The notes below the pieces were generated by a model that made no database searches, was not told the DNA's origin, and saw nothing but the letters and a program-made list of their open reading frames with translations. From Geodermatophilaceae bacterium (GTDB taxonomy: Bacteria; Actinomycetota; Actinomycetes; Mycobacteriales; Geodermatophilaceae): a DNA stretch of 7,792 nucleotides. Positions 6,257 to 7,792 of the stretch are shown here, one piece after another. Every line of letters starts with the position of its first letter. The first letter of the stretch is position 1. The position numbers and the translations under genes are program-made. The stretch covers positions 1 to 7,792 of the forward strand of contig JACCXW010000363.1 of NCBI GenBank assembly GCA_013696785.1, read 5' to 3'.

Positions 6257-7786
6257 ATGGCGCACCGCCGCTTGCAGCGTTGGCTGATCGTCCTTGCCGG
6301 CAGCATTCTCATGGCGAACGCCGTCGGCGTACCAGCCCGGGCTGCTGCACCGGATGGGCCGGCCGCGGATGCGAGCGTTCCCGCTCCCACCAGGCCGAGC
6401 ACCCTGGTCAACGACCCTCGGCTCGACGCGACCGCGGACGACAACATCCAGAACACCGTCTCGATCGCGGTTGCCGGACCCAACATCGTCGCCGCATACA
6501 ACGACAGTGGCTCAAGCGCCGGCGCGCGGGACCCGCACTTCGTCGGGTACTCGACATCCGCCGACGGCGGGGTGACCTGGACCGACCGCGGCTCGGTGTA
6601 CGACGGGCCGCTGCCGGTGTACGGCAGCCCGGCACTGGCGGTGGACGACGACAGCTCGCGGGTGTTCCTGGCCGTCGAAGGCGCAAGTAGCAACAGCGAG
6701 AAGAGCATCCTGGTCTTCAGGTCCGACGACCACGGCCTGAGCTTCACCGCTCCGGTGAACGCCACCGGCATCCCGGACCACCCGAGTGATGCGGTGCTGC
6801 CGAATCTGGCCGTCGACAACTTCCCAGGTCGCGGTCGGGGGACCGTCTATCTCGCCTGGCAGCAGGGGGGACCCAGCGGGGGCATCCGCCTCACGACGTC
6901 GCTCGACTCCGGCAACAGCTGGAAGCCTTCGAAGCCGCTGTCGCTGGACCTGCAGGCCGATTTCGGCCGCGCCGATCTGGTGGTCTCACCGGATCACTGC
7001 CTGCACGTCGTCTACCGCAGCACCCCGCAGGGTGCCCACCCGCTCAACACCATCCGAACCCGCACGTCGTGTGACCGGGGTCAGTCCTTCGGCCCCGAGG
7101 TTGTCCTTGCGGCGCTGAGGCAGCCGACGTCGGCGGACCAGGGACTGAATGGTCAGTTCATCGCGCAGGCGGAACCGCAGATAGCGCTCAACCCGGTCAC
7201 CGGCGCTCTGTACGTCGTCTATCACGACACGACGGCGGTCCTGGGGGCGGACGCCCTGCTGGTGGCCTCCGCCGACAATGGCGGAACGTGGGGCGCGCCG
7301 ATCCGGATCGGCAAGGACCAGGGCCGGCACGACCAGTTCTCCCCGAGCGTGGCGGTCACCCATGACGGGACGCAGCTGATGGTGGGCTTCTACGATCGGC
7401 GGACCGACCTGTTCGATCTGAATGTCGAGCGCTGGGGTCAGATCGGGCTGATCGACACCGAGGCCGACGGCGGTGGCGAAGCCGTGCTGTGGCGGCGTGA
7501 TTTCCCGCTCTCGCCCAGCTTCCGACCGCCCGACTGCTGCGACGTCGACGAGCCACCGGTCTTCTTCAGCGACTACGACGAGATCGCGGCCGACGACAGC
7601 GCCTTTTACTCGGCCTGGACCGACAACCGGGACGCTGACAGCTTCTCGCTGTTCCAGCCCGACATCCGCGCGGCGACGATCCCGATCGACGCGACCACCG
7701 ACGTCGGGGTGACGCTCACCGGCTCCACGTCACCCCTCCCCCTGGTGGCGCATTACTTCTACCTGTCTATAATACAATTGTCGTAG
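6257..7786 (+). CDS. Secreted Asp-box (BNR/sialidase-like) beta-propeller protein; C-terminus suspect
   Basis: The ATG at 6257 is preferred because AGGGG at 6246-6250 sits 6 bases before it and it gives a clean Sec signal peptide (MAHRRLQRW to VPARA, cleavage near residue 29). An in-frame GTG at 6236 is the alternative. The 509-residue product carries five Asp-box motifs (SxDxGxx[WF]) starting at residues 101, 156, 215, 271 and 338, the pattern of sialidase-type six-bladed propellers. Sialidase catalysis is not established: I cannot identify the arginine triad, and many actinobacterial proteins of this kind are annotated only as exo-alpha-sialidase or sialidase family. Residues 481-496, DVGVTLTGSTSPLPLV, resemble the beginning of a DUF11-type Ig-like domain. 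The last dozen or so codons fall in an abnormally AT-rich stretch and may not be genuine, so the natural protein is probably longer. Confidence 0.82.
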   Translation: MAHRRLQRWLIVLAGSILMANAVGVPARAAAPDGPAADASVPAPTRPSTLVNDPRLDATADDNIQNTVSIAVAGPNIVAAYNDSGSSAGARDPHFVGYSTSADGGVTWTDRGSVYDGPLPVYGSPALAVDDDSSRVFLAVEGASSNSEKSILVFRSDDHGLSFTAPVNATGIPDHPSDAVLPNLAVDNFPGRGRGTVYLAWQQGGPSGGIRLTTSLDSGNSWKPSKPLSLDLQADFGRADLVVSPDHCLHVVYRSTPQGAHPLNTIRTRTSCDRGQSFGPEVVLAALRQPTSADQGLNGQFIAQAEPQIALNPVTGALYVVYHDTTAVLGADALLVASADNGGTWGAPIRIGKDQGRHDQFSPSVAVTHDGTQLMVGFYDRRTDLFDLNVERWGQIGLIDTEADGGGEAVLWRRDFPLSPSFRPPDCCDVDEPPVFFSDYDEIAADDSAFYSAWTDNRDADSFSLFQPDIRAATIPIDATTDVGVTLTGSTSPLPLVAHYFYLSIIQLS

Positions 7787-7792
7787 TTCTAG
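7751..7792. other. Anomalous AT-rich tail at the right edge
   Basis: The last 42 bases contain 14 G or C (33%), against a window that is otherwise strongly GC-rich. Coding character collapses here: the frame reads HYFYLSIIQLS and then stops. From 7763 the sequence begins CTGTCT and matches 14 of 19 positions of the reverse complement of the Tn5 mosaic-end adapter used in tagmentation libraries, as I recall that adapter. A consensus TATAAT occurs at 7768-7773 but has no matching -35. A contig-end artefact is the most likely reading. Confidence 0.5.

Noticed and set aside
7768..7773. Perfect TATAAT promoter -10
   Set aside because: It has no matching -35 at the right spacing and sits in the suspected artefactual AT-rich tail.
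1..7792. Defence island, CRISPR array, transposon, tRNA or rRNA
   Set aside because: I read through both strands and saw no repeat-spacer array, transposase or recombinase motifs, terminal inverted repeats or tRNA-like sequence.

Overview
This window reads as a short piece of a high-GC Gram-positive (actinomycete) chromosome. The evidence is GC-rich DNA with strong G/C at third codon positions, frequent GTG starts, likely leaderless promoters, an N-terminal ligase half that recalls mycobacterial LigB, and alanine-rich Sec signal peptides on two secreted proteins. The genus cannot be named from the sequence alone. Both edges cut through or damage a gene, so the window may be a complete small contig.

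Layout: (1) 1-924, minus strand: N-terminal 308 residues of an ATP-dependent DNA ligase of the LigB type, running off the left edge. (2) 925-1019: divergent intergenic region. (3) 1020-1679, plus: fusion of pterin-4a-carbinolamine dehydratase (PCD) with a glyoxalase-like domain. (4) 1709-3031, plus: 12-helix MFS transporter, 29 bp downstream. (5) 3032-3160: intergenic region with a 12-bp palindrome and a possible promoter. (6) 3161-4350, plus: secreted seven-repeat NxxGxxAF protein, broken by one apparent frameshift near 3566-3570. (7) 4403-6106, plus: SufS/CsdB-like class-V PLP enzyme with a long C-terminal extension. A short segment of this extension is out of frame between two compensating indels. 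(8) 6107-6256: intergenic. (9) 6257-7786, plus: secreted Asp-box (sialidase-type) beta-propeller protein. Its last codons lie in an abruptly AT-rich tail that looks abnormal.

How the genes relate: genes 3 and 4 may be co-transcribed, but gene 4 also has its own promoter-like signal. The PLP enzyme has its own start signal as well. Nothing ties the six genes into one pathway: DNA repair, pterin recycling, transport, two surface or secreted propeller-like proteins, and a PLP enzyme of unknown substrate. I see no defence system, CRISPR array, mobile element, tRNA or rRNA. The most useful observations are three single-base frame discontinuities in two genes, the anomalous right-hand tail, a repeated TAnnnT-N6/7-RTG leaderless start signature, the PCD-glyoxalase fusion, and the geometry of the NxxGxxAF repeats.
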